A DNA stretch of 45,691 nt, from contig NZ_JPVN01000025.1 in assembly GCF_000772945.1 (NCBI RefSeq), positions 1 to 45,691 on the forward strand, written 5' to 3'. Shown piece after piece: positions 31,877 through 39,598 of this stretch. Every line of letters begins with the position of its first letter. Within the stretch, counting starts at the first letter, position 1. The position numbers and the translations under genes are program-made. The notes beneath the pieces were generated by a model. That model saw nothing but the letters and a program-made list of their open reading frames with translations, was not told the origin of the DNA and did not search any database. This DNA is from Ureibacillus manganicus DSM 26584 (GTDB lineage Bacteria > Bacillota > Bacilli > Bacillales_A > Planococcaceae).

Positions 31877-32167
31877 TTGCGTTTAGATAAATTTTTAAAA
31901 GTTTCAAGACTAATCAAACGTCGAACATTAGCAAAGGAAGTAGCAGAACAAGGTAGAATTACGATAAATGATAAAGTAGCAAAAGCTAGTAGTTCGGTAA
32001 AAGTTGGCGATGATTTAGCAATTCGTTTTGGACAAAAGGTAGTAACCGCTCGTGTAGAAGAAATTCGAGAGAATGTACGTAAAGAAGAAGCAGCAAAAAT
32101 GTTTACCATTTTGAAGGAAGAAAAGCTTGACCAAATTGAACCGCAATTTATCGATGATGAAGAGTAA
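31877..32167 (+). CDS. rqcP: RqcP (YabO), ribosome-associated quality-control S4 protein
   Basis: A 96-residue S4-domain RNA-binding protein. In B. subtilis RqcP binds the 50S with RqcH and helps alanine tailing of stalled chains. LRLDKFLKVSRLIKRRTLA (about 1-18) is the S4 signature. The start is ambiguous: TTG 31871 overlaps the yabN stop as TTGA, but aggggag (31861-31867) is better spaced for TTG 31877, which also gives the family start RLDKFLKV. Either way it is coupled to yabN. Confidence 0.92.
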   Translation: MRLDKFLKVSRLIKRRTLAKEVAEQGRITINDKVAKASSSVKVGDDLAIRFGQKVVTARVEEIRENVRKEEAAKMFTILKEEKLDQIEPQFIDDEE

Positions 32168-32213
32168 ATATAATTGATTCTCGTAAATTTAAAAAAATAA
32201 TATAAAAAATATT

Positions 32214-32248
32214 AGCATGTTCAACATTTTGTTGTCATGCTTTTTTTA
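32214..32248 (+). terminator. Terminator after rqcP
   Basis: agcatg (32214-32219) pairs with catgct (32236-32241), with an inner caac/gttg stem, followed by seven T. Confidence 0.85.
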
Positions 32249-32294
32249 GTTACTGCATAAAGTGAAAAGAAAGAATCACTAAAGGAGGAACAAT

Positions 32295-32594
32295 ATGACA
32301 CTACATCAAGAAAGTAATCGTTATAGTATTTCAACTGGAGATCACCTTTTGACAGTGCGTAACAAAAAGAGAATGGACATGACTGCAGTTAAGGAAATTG
32401 AACGTTTTGACCAAGAGGAATTTTACGTAAAAACTTCACAAGGAAACTTACTGATCCGAGGAGAAGAATTAAAAATTGTACACTTAGACGTTGATAAGGG
32501 ATTATTAACATTAGAAGGAAATGTGAAACTTTTACAATATGATGATGAAGAAAACGGGTTATCAAAAGGCTTCCTCCATAAATTGTTTGGATGA
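32295..32594 (+). CDS. yabP: Sporulation protein YabP
   Basis: A 99-residue YabP/YqfC family protein, beta-rich and without an obvious membrane segment. In B. subtilis it is made in the mother cell under sigma-E and is needed for normal sporulation. Start is ATG with aaaggagg at an ideal distance. The stop overlaps the yabQ start by four bases (ATGA). CATAAAGT at 32256-32263 resembles a sigma-E -10 element but without a good -35. Confidence 0.9.
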   Translation: MTLHQESNRYSISTGDHLLTVRNKKRMDMTAVKEIERFDQEEFYVKTSQGNLLIRGEELKIVHLDVDKGLLTLEGNVKLLQYDDEENGLSKGFLHKLFG

Positions 32595-33076
32595 CGGTTA
32601 GTGAGCAATTTGTAAGCATTTTAATAATGATAATAAGTGGCATATTAGTAGGTGCTGTCATTGATTGTTTACGTGTAACTATTGGCGCTTTGTCACCTAA
32701 ATCATTTTTAAAGAGATTTACAATTGGACTAGAACTTGTCATATGGGCACTATTAGGTGCACTGACTTTTTATATTTTATATATTATAAAGGGTGGAGAA
32801 TGGCGTTTAATTGACCCAATAGCTCAAATTTCGGGCATCTTATTGTACGAGTCTTTGTTCCAACCATTTTTCCGTTTCCTAGGGAAAATTGTTCTATTTG
32901 TAGTAGTAAGGCCAATACTCATATTCTTCAAACTTATATTTTCCATTTTTAGAAGAATTATTTTAATAATTATGAGTATTATTTTGTTTATTTTAAGCCC
33001 ATTTCGAAAATTATTTACTAAATGGTATTCAAAAGTTTACTCAAAATTTGGAAAGTCTATCTTTAAAAAAGGCTAA
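32591..33076 (+). CDS. yabQ: Sporulation membrane protein YabQ
   Basis: A 161-residue integral membrane protein. Hydrophobic stretches lie at about 5-25, 47-67 and 85-140, and the C-terminus is basic. In B. subtilis YabQ is required for spore cortex formation. This copy is shorter than the B. subtilis protein (about 211 residues), losing mainly C-terminal sequence. ATG 32591 overlaps the yabP stop, so translation is coupled. Basic aromatic residues near the end are typical of membrane-proximal tails. Confidence 0.88.
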   Translation: MTVSEQFVSILIMIISGILVGAVIDCLRVTIGALSPKSFLKRFTIGLELVIWALLGALTFYILYIIKGGEWRLIDPIAQISGILLYESLFQPFFRFLGKIVLFVVVRPILIFFKLIFSIFRRIILIIMSIILFILSPFRKLFTKWYSKVYSKFGKSIFKKG

Positions 33077-33122
33077 ACTAACAGTATAATTAAATGTAGC
33101 ACTAGATTCGGAGGTGTCGGAT

Positions 33123-33518
33123 ATGGCCAAGCGTCATAAGCAACCTGAACATTCAAATAATACAATACGTACGCTGCACAATGACTATGTCCGTACTACT
33201 AAAGAAGAATTTAAACAAGCTAATAGACAAAAAGTTCTTTTTCGTAGAAGGATTGTAGCCTTCGGAGTCTTAGCGGCAATAATATTACTACTCCTTGTAA
33301 GTACAATGTTTGCTCAAGATCAAAGAATTGCTAAAAAAGATCAGGAAAAGGCAGAAGTACTTGCAGAATTGGAAAAAGTAAAACAGCAACAAGAAATGCT
33401 CAATTTACAAATTACAAAGTTAGAAGATGACGATTATATTGCTAAATTGGCAAGAAAAGAATATTTCCTTTCCGATGAAGGGGAAATTATTTTCACAATT
33501 CCCGATAAAGAAGAATAA
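33123..33518 (+). CDS. divIC: Cell-division protein DivIC
   Basis: A septum protein of the FtsB/DivIC family that forms a complex with FtsL and DivIB. It has 131 residues: a basic cytoplasmic end, one membrane span (about 40-60, FGVLAAIILLLLVSTMFAQ), a coiled coil rich in K, E and Q (about 63-98) and a short extracytoplasmic tail. ATG 33123 has ggaggtg upstream; GTG 33114 would lie within that site. Order yabQ-divIC-yabR is conserved. Confidence 0.94.
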   Translation: MAKRHKQPEHSNNTIRTLHNDYVRTTKEEFKQANRQKVLFRRRIVAFGVLAAIILLLLVSTMFAQDQRIAKKDQEKAEVLAELEKVKQQQEMLNLQITKLEDDDYIAKLARKEYFLSDEGEIIFTIPDKEE

Positions 33519-33611
33519 GACTTTATTTTATTTGGTAAACTAAAAGAAATCTGTTCCGAAATGGAAAAGATTCGAATAATATAGAAAAAAATGTTTATTG
33601 TAGTATGTAGT

Positions 33612-33643
33612 AAAAAGAGTTGTCTTGTTGACACTCTTTTTTT
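33612..33643 (+). terminator. Terminator after divIC, overlapping the yabR -35
   Basis: aaaaagag (33612-33619) pairs with ctcttttt (33634-33641), and inner tgtc pairs with gaca, followed by T. The 3' arm includes the TTGACA of the yabR promoter. Confidence 0.85.
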
Positions 33644-33655
33644 GTTGGCTATAAT
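33628..33655 (+). promoter_or_regulatory. Sigma-A promoter of yabR
   Basis: TTGACA (33628-33633), a 16-base spacer and TATAAT (33650-33655): both boxes are full consensus. The -35 lies inside the divIC terminator. Confidence 0.85.
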
Positions 33656-33746
33656 AAAGAGAAACGAGCGATTTTTTTTGCACGTTAATTATTTAGATTA
33701 CATGGCGACTTTCGCCGCTTAAAATTTAAGGAGGATCATTTTTTTT

Positions 33747-34181
33747 ATGTCAATTGAAGTAGGCAGCAAAGTAGAAGGTAAAGTAACAGGAATCACAAAT
33801 TTTGGAGCATTCGTTGAGCTGCCAGATGGCAAAACGGGCTTAGTTCACATTAGTGAGGTCGCAGATAACTATGTGAAAGACATCAACGAACATTTAAAAG
33901 TTGGCGATGTTGTTGAAGTAAAGGTGATGAATGTAGAAGCGGATGGAAAAATTGGTTTATCAATCCGTAAAGCAAAGCCTCAACCTGAAAGACCTGAGCG
34001 TCCACAGCGTCCACGTCGCGATAATCAGAACAATCGTTCAAATAATCGCAATGATCACCAAACAAAAGAAAACTTTGAGCAAAAAATGGCACGCTTCTTA
34101 AAAGATAGTGACGAGCGTCTTGCAACTTTAAAACGTGCAACTGAATCAAAACGTGGCGGCCGTGGAGCTAGACGCGGATAA
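33747..34181 (+). CDS. yabR: S1-domain RNA-binding protein YabR
   Basis: A 144-residue protein with an N-terminal S1/OB fold (about 1-73; VEGKVTGITNFGAFVELPDG is the S1 signature, split here by no gap) related to polynucleotide phosphorylase S1 domains. The second half is a disordered basic tail rich in R, P, N and Q, ending in GGRGARRG. An RNA-binding and translation or general stress role is likely, but the exact function is unknown. Start is ATG with aaggagga upstream and a slightly long spacing. Confidence 0.92.
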   Translation: MSIEVGSKVEGKVTGITNFGAFVELPDGKTGLVHISEVADNYVKDINEHLKVGDVVEVKVMNVEADGKIGLSIRKAKPQPERPERPQRPRRDNQNNRSNNRNDHQTKENFEQKMARFLKDSDERLATLKRATESKRGGRGARRG

Positions 34182-34233
34182 TTTGCTGTCTATTTGCAAG
34201 CGTAGAAAAAGTGTGAAATAGATTCATAACTAT

Positions 34234-34272
34234 AAAAGGATGACTCAGGGAGTAATGAGTCATCCTTTTTTT
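34234..34272. terminator. Bidirectional terminator between yabR and the - strand ORF
   Basis: aaaaggatgactca (34234-34247) pairs with tgagtcatcctttt (34256-34269), flanked by A on the left and T on the right. It can serve both the + strand yabR and the - strand small gene. Confidence 0.93.
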
Positions 34273-34297
34273 GTATGTAATGGTTTTTCTATCGAAC

Positions 34298-34465
34298 TTA
34301 TAATAGTCGCTTTGTTACAACGATTAGGTTGAAAAATGTTATTGCGAGCCCGAGAACTAGTGCAATTAATTGTAAGATGACATGGATTGGTGCAATCGTA
34401 CCAACTACAATTAGAAGTGCACCAATAAATATAGATAATGCTAACTTCCAATACTTATCCAACAT
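34298..34465 (-). CDS. Small hydrophobic protein, 55 residues
   Basis: A 55-residue open frame on the - strand, shorter than usual gene-calling cutoffs. ATG (34463-34465) is preceded by ggaggataaac, an ideal ribosome-binding site (complement of 34470-34477). The peptide starts MLDKYWKLAL, has two hydrophobic segments (about 8-24 and 28-50) and ends in a basic TKRLL, as expected for a two-span membrane protein. It converges on yabR with a shared terminator and is divergent from spoIIE. No family was recognised. In B. subtilis this gap holds tRNA genes instead. Codon use is normal for the window. Confidence 0.7.
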   Translation of the reverse strand: MLDKYWKLALSIFIGALLIVVGTIAPIHVILQLIALVLGLAITFFNLIVVTKRLL

Positions 34466-34555
34466 TGTTTATCCTCCAAACTATAGTGGAATCCCCTTTA
34501 ATCTTAGCTTATATAAAGAAAACATAAAAGTTAACAGAACAAGCCTTTTCAATAT

Positions 34556-34669
34556 TGTCGATAATACGACATTTATTTTTTGAATGTAGGCTTATCTACT
34601 ATTTCGTCGAACAATTTTCTCTGTTTCCTTCATGACTAGACAAATTTTACAAGTAATCTTTTATATAAT
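34556..34669 (+). promoter_or_regulatory. spoIIE promoter with Spo0A boxes
   Basis: TAGACA (34637-34642) and TATAAT (34664-34669) are 21 bases apart, the unusual spacing known from Spo0A-activated sigma-A promoters such as B. subtilis spoIIE. Upstream lie CGTCGAA (34605-34611, one mismatch to the 0A box) and the dyad TGTCGataataCGACA (34556-34571). Confidence 0.7.
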
Positions 34670-34700
34670 TGTTCGAAAATGAAAGAAGGGAATGGAGAAA

Positions 34701-37094
34701 ATGACAAATATCGAAACAGTTTCTGAAAGAGCGATATTACATGGGATCAAAGACGGCTTTTCTATTAAAAAGATTAGTCTTATTATACATCTGTTCTTCT
34801 TTTTGCTAGCTTTGTTTCTATCACAAACTATCATGTTTGGTGCAGCGGTCCCGTTTCTACTACCACTTTGGGCCATAGTTAGACAACGTTACGAAAATGA
34901 AAAAACATGGGTTTTAATTGGGGGAATACTAGGCGCTATTAGTTTAGGTCTAGGACAAGTACTAATATTAGGGTTGCAATTGGTGCTTTATGAACTATTT
35001 ACCCGTTTTCGATATTGGAAGTTGCCGACAAGTTTCGCTGTAGCTTTTGCAATTTTACTTGGTCAATTTATATGGCAAACTGCACTACATTTTAGTATTC
35101 CACCGTTCATCATACAACTTTATATTTATTACGAGGTAGTTTTGGCGTTCTTTATGACGATTTTTGTACAACTATTTTTTGTTCAACCACACCAATTTTG
35201 GACAAAAACTTGGAATTATGAACGAGTTGGCGCAGGACTAGTTATTTTAGCGATGGCTTTAACGGGCATGAATTCAATCGTTGTTTCATATTTTGGTTTA
35301 GCTCCATTTGTTATGCATCTTGCTATTCTAATCGCTGCATATGCAGGCGGAGTTCCTATTTCAGCAACTATTGCTATTATCGTTGGTTCCCTAGTGGGTA
35401 TTTCAGAGCTTTCCTTTACTGGAATCATTGCAGTTTATGGATTAACTGGTGTCGTTGCAGGATTATTTATTGGGTTAGGACGGGCAGGTATTGTAATTGG
35501 GAGTGTAGTTCCTAGTGCGTTCTTTTTCTTTTACGATACAACCTTACCTTTAGATACTGTCTATTTCGTATCAATTCTAATAGCAGGAATTGCATTTTTT
35601 GCTATACCCCAGAATGTGTTTACATTCTTGCAAAATATTATCCATCCTAAGCGAGACGAAGTATTATTACAACGCCAGGAGTGGGTAACAGAAAATACAA
35701 AGGCAAAATTAGAAACGTTTCAAAACTTTGTTGTTTTCTTAAAAGAATTAGTATTTGATCGTTTTACTTCAACTGAAACTATTAAAACAGTGAGGAAAAT
35801 TGAACCTACTCAAACGTGTATGAGTTGTTTTCGATATGAACGTTGTTGGGGTAGTGAAAATAATGGAATGGACGAGCTTATCGAAAATTGGTTTGTTGCA
35901 AAATCAGGTGTTAAAGTTGCAGAACAGACAATGGCAGAGGAAAAAATAAAATTAAAATGTGTAAAATCAACTAAGTTATTAGAAGAACTTGATTATCAAC
36001 TTTATAACGATAAGATTAATGGAGAATTTTACCATGGTAAGAAAATGATCGCATTACAACTAAAAGATTTAAGTAACCACTTAAATAAGTTGATGAAAGA
36101 AATGGAAAGTGAAACGCTAACTTTTAAGACGATAGAAGATGAGCTATATCAACAACTTAGAACCGCTCAAGTTCAATGTTTCCAGATAGATATTTTAAAT
36201 AATACAATGGGAGAGCGGGTTGTCGTATGTTCTATTGCAAAAAGGCATAAAACATATGAAGAACAACACATGCTTTGTGAAAGAATTCTTCTCCCAATCC
36301 TTTATGAAGTTTTTGCGGAGCCATTCCAAGTTGAAAAAATAGTAGACCAAAAACATCCATTTGCCCATTTGCAAATTAGTTTCCGTTCTGCAGTTCGTTA
36401 CCAAATAGAGTATGATGTATACAGCAAAGCAAAGAATTCATGGATTTCAGGAGATACACATGCAGTTTTCCACATTCACCCAGGGCTGGTTGCAGTAATG
36501 CTTTCAGATGGAATGGGACAAAGTAGAGAAGCTAAACGTGAAAGCCGACGTTTAGTTCGATTAATGAGAGACTGCCTGAATTATAATATGAATCCTGAAA
36601 CAGCCATGCACACGTTGCATTATGTGATGTCTCTAAACCGCGAAGTAGATATGTACGCTACAATAGATTTTGCACTTGTAGATTTGCAAAAAGGTGATCT
36701 ATGGTCATGGAAAGCCGGTAGTATGTCGACCTATATTTTACGCGGAGAACGATTAATAAAAGTAGAAGGTGCTGCCGCTCCAGTAGGGTTTATGCCTGTA
36801 TTTTCAATTGAGACAGAGAAAGTGAAAATACTTGCTGATGACTATGTAGTTATGGTATCAGATGGTGTATTCTCTGGGAATCATGACTGGGATGAACAAG
36901 AAAAGTACTTTGTGGAAATATTAAAAGACAGTATTGAAAATGAGATACCAATCGAAATTATGTTATATGATTTAATGGAACAATATCAACAGAGATATGA
37001 AGTCGATGATGACTGTACAATTATGATATTTAACGTTGGTCATGTTGTGCCAAAATGGTCTGTGTTTAAACCGAATAGGAAAGTTGTATCTTAA
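34701..37094 (+). CDS. spoIIE: Stage II sporulation phosphatase SpoIIE
   Basis: A 797-residue membrane serine phosphatase. It dephosphorylates SpoIIAA to free sigma-F in the forespore and acts in polar division with FtsZ. The N-terminal third (about 20-300) has about ten membrane spans. A central cytoplasmic region (about 310-570, with several Cys in CMSCFRYERC) follows, then the PP2C domain (about 575-785) with DGMGQS (603-608), SDGVF (720-724) and DDD (769-771). The usual second Gly of DGMGxG is Ser here. ATG 34701 is preferred over 34692 on ribosome-binding-site spacing. yabS and yabT, which follow in B. subtilis, are absent. Confidence 0.94.
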   Translation: MTNIETVSERAILHGIKDGFSIKKISLIIHLFFFLLALFLSQTIMFGAAVPFLLPLWAIVRQRYENEKTWVLIGGILGAISLGLGQVLILGLQLVLYELFTRFRYWKLPTSFAVAFAILLGQFIWQTALHFSIPPFIIQLYIYYEVVLAFFMTIFVQLFFVQPHQFWTKTWNYERVGAGLVILAMALTGMNSIVVSYFGLAPFVMHLAILIAAYAGGVPISATIAIIVGSLVGISELSFTGIIAVYGLTGVVAGLFIGLGRAGIVIGSVVPSAFFFFYDTTLPLDTVYFVSILIAGIAFFAIPQNVFTFLQNIIHPKRDEVLLQRQEWVTENTKAKLETFQNFVVFLKELVFDRFTSTETIKTVRKIEPTQTCMSCFRYERCWGSENNGMDELIENWFVAKSGVKVAEQTMAEEKIKLKCVKSTKLLEELDYQLYNDKINGEFYHGKKMIALQLKDLSNHLNKLMKEMESETLTFKTIEDELYQQLRTAQVQCFQIDILNNTMGERVVVCSIAKRHKTYEEQHMLCERILLPILYEVFAEPFQVEKIVDQKHPFAHLQISFRSAVRYQIEYDVYSKAKNSWISGDTHAVFHIHPGLVAVMLSDGMGQSREAKRESRRLVRLMRDCLNYNMNPETAMHTLHYVMSLNREVDMYATIDFALVDLQKGDLWSWKAGSMSTYILRGERLIKVEGAAAPVGFMPVFSIETEKVKILADDYVVMVSDGVFSGNHDWDEQEKYFVEILKDSIENEIPIEIMLYDLMEQYQQRYEVDDDCTIMIFNVGHVVPKWSVFKPNRKVVS

Positions 37095-37095
37095 A

Positions 37096-37273
37096 AGAAA
37101 TGCGAAGAACGCTCACTCAGCTCTTCCAGATAAAAACGCAATGTCCTGCTCCTGCGATGCTGTAGCTACTCGTTGTAAAATGCTTTTGTAGCATTGTCTG
37201 CACTAGCACTTCCATGTGCGTCGGAACTTCATGCGTGCTTGCAGGCAAAAGAGCAAGTGTTCGGAGCTAAACA
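37096..37273 (-). repeat. Dispersed hairpin element, diverged inverted copy C
   Basis: A 178-bp stretch that begins two bases after the spoIIE stop. Read as the reverse complement it resembles copies A and B: its left end (agaaatgcgaagaacgctc) matches the complement of their right end with few changes, and its right end (ttcggagctaaaca) matches the complement of their left end. The middle is shorter and rearranged, with a small aatgc/gcatt hairpin. Identification rests on the two ends; the middle aligns poorly. Confidence 0.6.
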
Positions 37274-37324
37274 CTAATCTTTAATTCAAAAATATATTTA
37301 AAAAGTAAGGTGTGAGATGAGAAG

Positions 37325-38731
37325 ATGGTTTCATTTGACAGCAAAGTGCGCTCATTTATAAACGAACATGAATTAATTCAACAGGGAGACCGTCTTCTCA
37401 TAGCTTGTTCTGGTGGAATGGACTCGATGGGATTATTACATTTTTTTCTCGACCTAAGAAATCATATAAAATTTGAAATTTTTGTTGCACATGTAGATCA
37501 TATGTTAAGAGGTGATATATCTTTTCACGACCTACAATTTGTAGAATCTTTTTGTAAGGAAAAAGGAATTACGGTATTTAGTAAATCAATCCCCATCCCA
37601 AAAATTTTAGAAGAAGAAGGGGGAAACTCCCAAGCGATTTGTCGTAGGGAAAGATATGCATTTTTTAAAGAAGTAATGGAGAAGAACTCCATCCTAAAAC
37701 TTGTTACTGCACATCATGCGGATGATCAATTAGAATCCTTACTCATGTCGTTAACAAAATCAGGTTCATTATCCAGTATGAAAGGAATATATCCAAAACG
37801 TACTTTTTCTTTTGGTACAATAATAAGACCGTTCTTACCTGTAACAAAGGACGAGGTAAAAGAATATTTGGAAGAAAAAGGTGGTACATATCGAGAAGAT
37901 AGTAGTAACGCAAAGGATGAATACACTCGAAATCGATTTAGACATCACATAATTCCACTAATGAAAAAGGAAAATTTAAATGTCCCTCAAAATGCGGTAC
38001 AACTAACAACGCAATTACAAGAAGATGACGATTATCTGTATCAGTTAGCCTCGGAGAAATTTACCCAGGTAATAAGAAAAGACGAGGAAAAGTATGTATT
38101 AGACATTCCTAATTTGAAAAGTGAACCAGTTTCTTTACAAAGAAGAATCATTTTTATACTATTAGACTACATTTACGATAATTCCGAATATTCAAATAGT
38201 GAAACGCTTGTAAAATCCATTATCAATCTATGTAAAACAGAGGACGGTAGTGCAACAATATATTTACCTAATCAAATTGTTGCTAATAGAAGATATAGTG
38301 AAGTTAGTTTTGAAAGGGAAGTAACAAATCATCAGAATATCGAAATAACATTGAATCTCAATAAGTGGAATGAATTAAAAAATGGCGTTCGTTTATACAT
38401 AGGAGACGTCTCAAATGGAACAAAATCTAAAGAATCAAGTAATCAAACAGTGTATTACTTTAACTCAACTGAGTATAAAGCACCTTTTCGTATTAGATTC
38501 AGAAAAGAAGGAGATAGAATACATTTAAAAGGAATGGAAAGTCCAAAACGATTATCGCGCCTCTTTATCGATGAAAAAGTCCCACTATTAGATCGTGACC
38601 GGTGTCCAATACTAGTGGATGATAATGATACTGTAATGGCCGTAATTGGTATTCGGGAAGGAAAAAATATTTCCAAAATACAACGCGCTCAAGATGATAT
38701 TAAATTTATTATCGAGTACAATAATATATAG
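37325..38731 (+). CDS. tilS: tRNA(Ile)-lysidine synthetase
   Basis: Converts C34 of the CAU-anticodon tRNA-Ile to lysidine so that it reads AUA. It has 468 residues. SGGMDS (29-34) is the N-type ATP-pyrophosphatase P-loop, and VDHMLRGD (about 58-65) and AHHADDQLES (about 128-137) are further family motifs. The C-terminal half is the tRNA-binding domain, ending in a region with FRKEGDRI and RLSRLFIDEKVP. Start is ATG with aaggtgtgag. It is upstream of hprT as in B. subtilis, where the two are cotranscribed; here 192 bases separate them. Confidence 0.95.
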   Translation: MVSFDSKVRSFINEHELIQQGDRLLIACSGGMDSMGLLHFFLDLRNHIKFEIFVAHVDHMLRGDISFHDLQFVESFCKEKGITVFSKSIPIPKILEEEGGNSQAICRRERYAFFKEVMEKNSILKLVTAHHADDQLESLLMSLTKSGSLSSMKGIYPKRTFSFGTIIRPFLPVTKDEVKEYLEEKGGTYREDSSNAKDEYTRNRFRHHIIPLMKKENLNVPQNAVQLTTQLQEDDDYLYQLASEKFTQVIRKDEEKYVLDIPNLKSEPVSLQRRIIFILLDYIYDNSEYSNSETLVKSIINLCKTEDGSATIYLPNQIVANRRYSEVSFEREVTNHQNIEITLNLNKWNELKNGVRLYIGDVSNGTKSKESSNQTVYYFNSTEYKAPFRIRFRKEGDRIHLKGMESPKRLSRLFIDEKVPLLDRDRCPILVDDNDTVMAVIGIREGKNISKIQRAQDDIKFIIEYNNI

Positions 38732-38923
38732 GTTAAAAAGTTTAAGTATATGTAAAAATTATTATGCAAGCTGTTAGCTAAAGAGCTTACAATGTTATAT
38801 TATGGACTTACATTTATTTGAATTTAATTGACACACATGTTTTAACGACGACAAAAGCTTGCCACTTTGGTACTAGTGAAAAGTGTAAATTCGATTATTA
38901 ATGGAGCTACAGGAGGAACATAG

Positions 38924-39466
38924 ATGATTCAACAGGATATTGAAAAAATAATGATCACAGAAGATGAGATTCAAGAAAGAATTAAGGAAATTGGTAAGCA
39001 GTTAACAGAAGAATATCAAGATCAGTTTCCACTTGCAGTAGGAGTTTTAAAAGGTGCTACACCATTTATGACAGATTTAATGAAGCGATACGATTCCTAT
39101 ATAGAAATTGACTTTATGGACGTATCTAGTTATGGAAATGCTACTGTTTCTTCTGGAGAAGTAAAAATTTTAAAAGACTTGAATACAAGTGTTGAAGGCC
39201 GTGATGTAATTATTATAGAAGATATTATTGATAGCGGACTTACACTTAGTTACTTAGTTGACTTATTTAAATATCGTAAAGCAAAATCCATTAAAATCGT
39301 GACGCTTTTAGATAAGCCATCAGGTAGAAAAGTAGACCTAGAAGCAGATATAGTTGGTTTCCAAGTTCCTGATGGATTTGTAGTTGGATACGGATTAGAT
39401 TACTCAGAAAAATATAGAAACTTACCATATATCGGGATATTAAAACGTGAAGTTTATTCATTTTAA
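38924..39466 (+). CDS. hprT: Hypoxanthine-guanine phosphoribosyltransferase
   Basis: Purine salvage: PRPP plus hypoxanthine or guanine to IMP or GMP. It has 180 residues. [13 protein letters not shown] (about 96-108, E99 and D100) is the PRPP-binding loop, [10 protein letters not shown] is the first part of the active site, and [13 protein letters not shown] is the flexible loop. Start is ATG with an ideal aggaggaa. In B. subtilis HprT and TilS are linked in regulating ftsH, the next gene. TTGACA at 38828 has no clear -10, so its promoter is undefined. Confidence 0.96.
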   Translation: MIQQDIEKIMITEDEIQERIKEIGKQLTEEYQDQFPLAVGVLKGATPFMTDLMKRYDSYIEIDFMDVSSYGNATVSSGEVKILKDLNTSVEGRDVIIIEDIIDSGLTLSYLVDLFKYRKAKSIKIVTLLDKPSGRKVDLEADIVGFQVPDGFVVGYGLDYSEKYRNLPYIGILKREVYSF

Positions 39467-39485
39467 AACGGATTTATGTAAATAT

Positions 39486-39492
39486 TTCGACA
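39486..39492 (+). promoter_or_regulatory. Perfect 0A box upstream of ftsH
   Basis: TTCGACA is the inverted form of the Spo0A consensus TGTCGAA and lies about 107 bases before ftsH, just downstream of hprT. TTGACG (39512-39517) is a possible -35, but no well-spaced -10 follows. Chance occurrence of a 7-mer cannot be excluded. Confidence 0.4.
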
Positions 39493-39598
39493 AAAAAGAT
39501 AAAACATTTTTTTGACGGGGCTTTTCGTTGTATGATGAAATCATGATATGTTAAGATTTTACTTATAGTTTTTCTGTTATGTTGTGAGGAGGCTGGGG

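Noticed and set aside
34329..34583. 84-residue + strand frame between yabR and spoIIE
   Set aside because: It is the antisense shadow of the 55-residue - strand ORF, which has the better ribosome-binding site and composition. It also overlaps the spoIIE control region.
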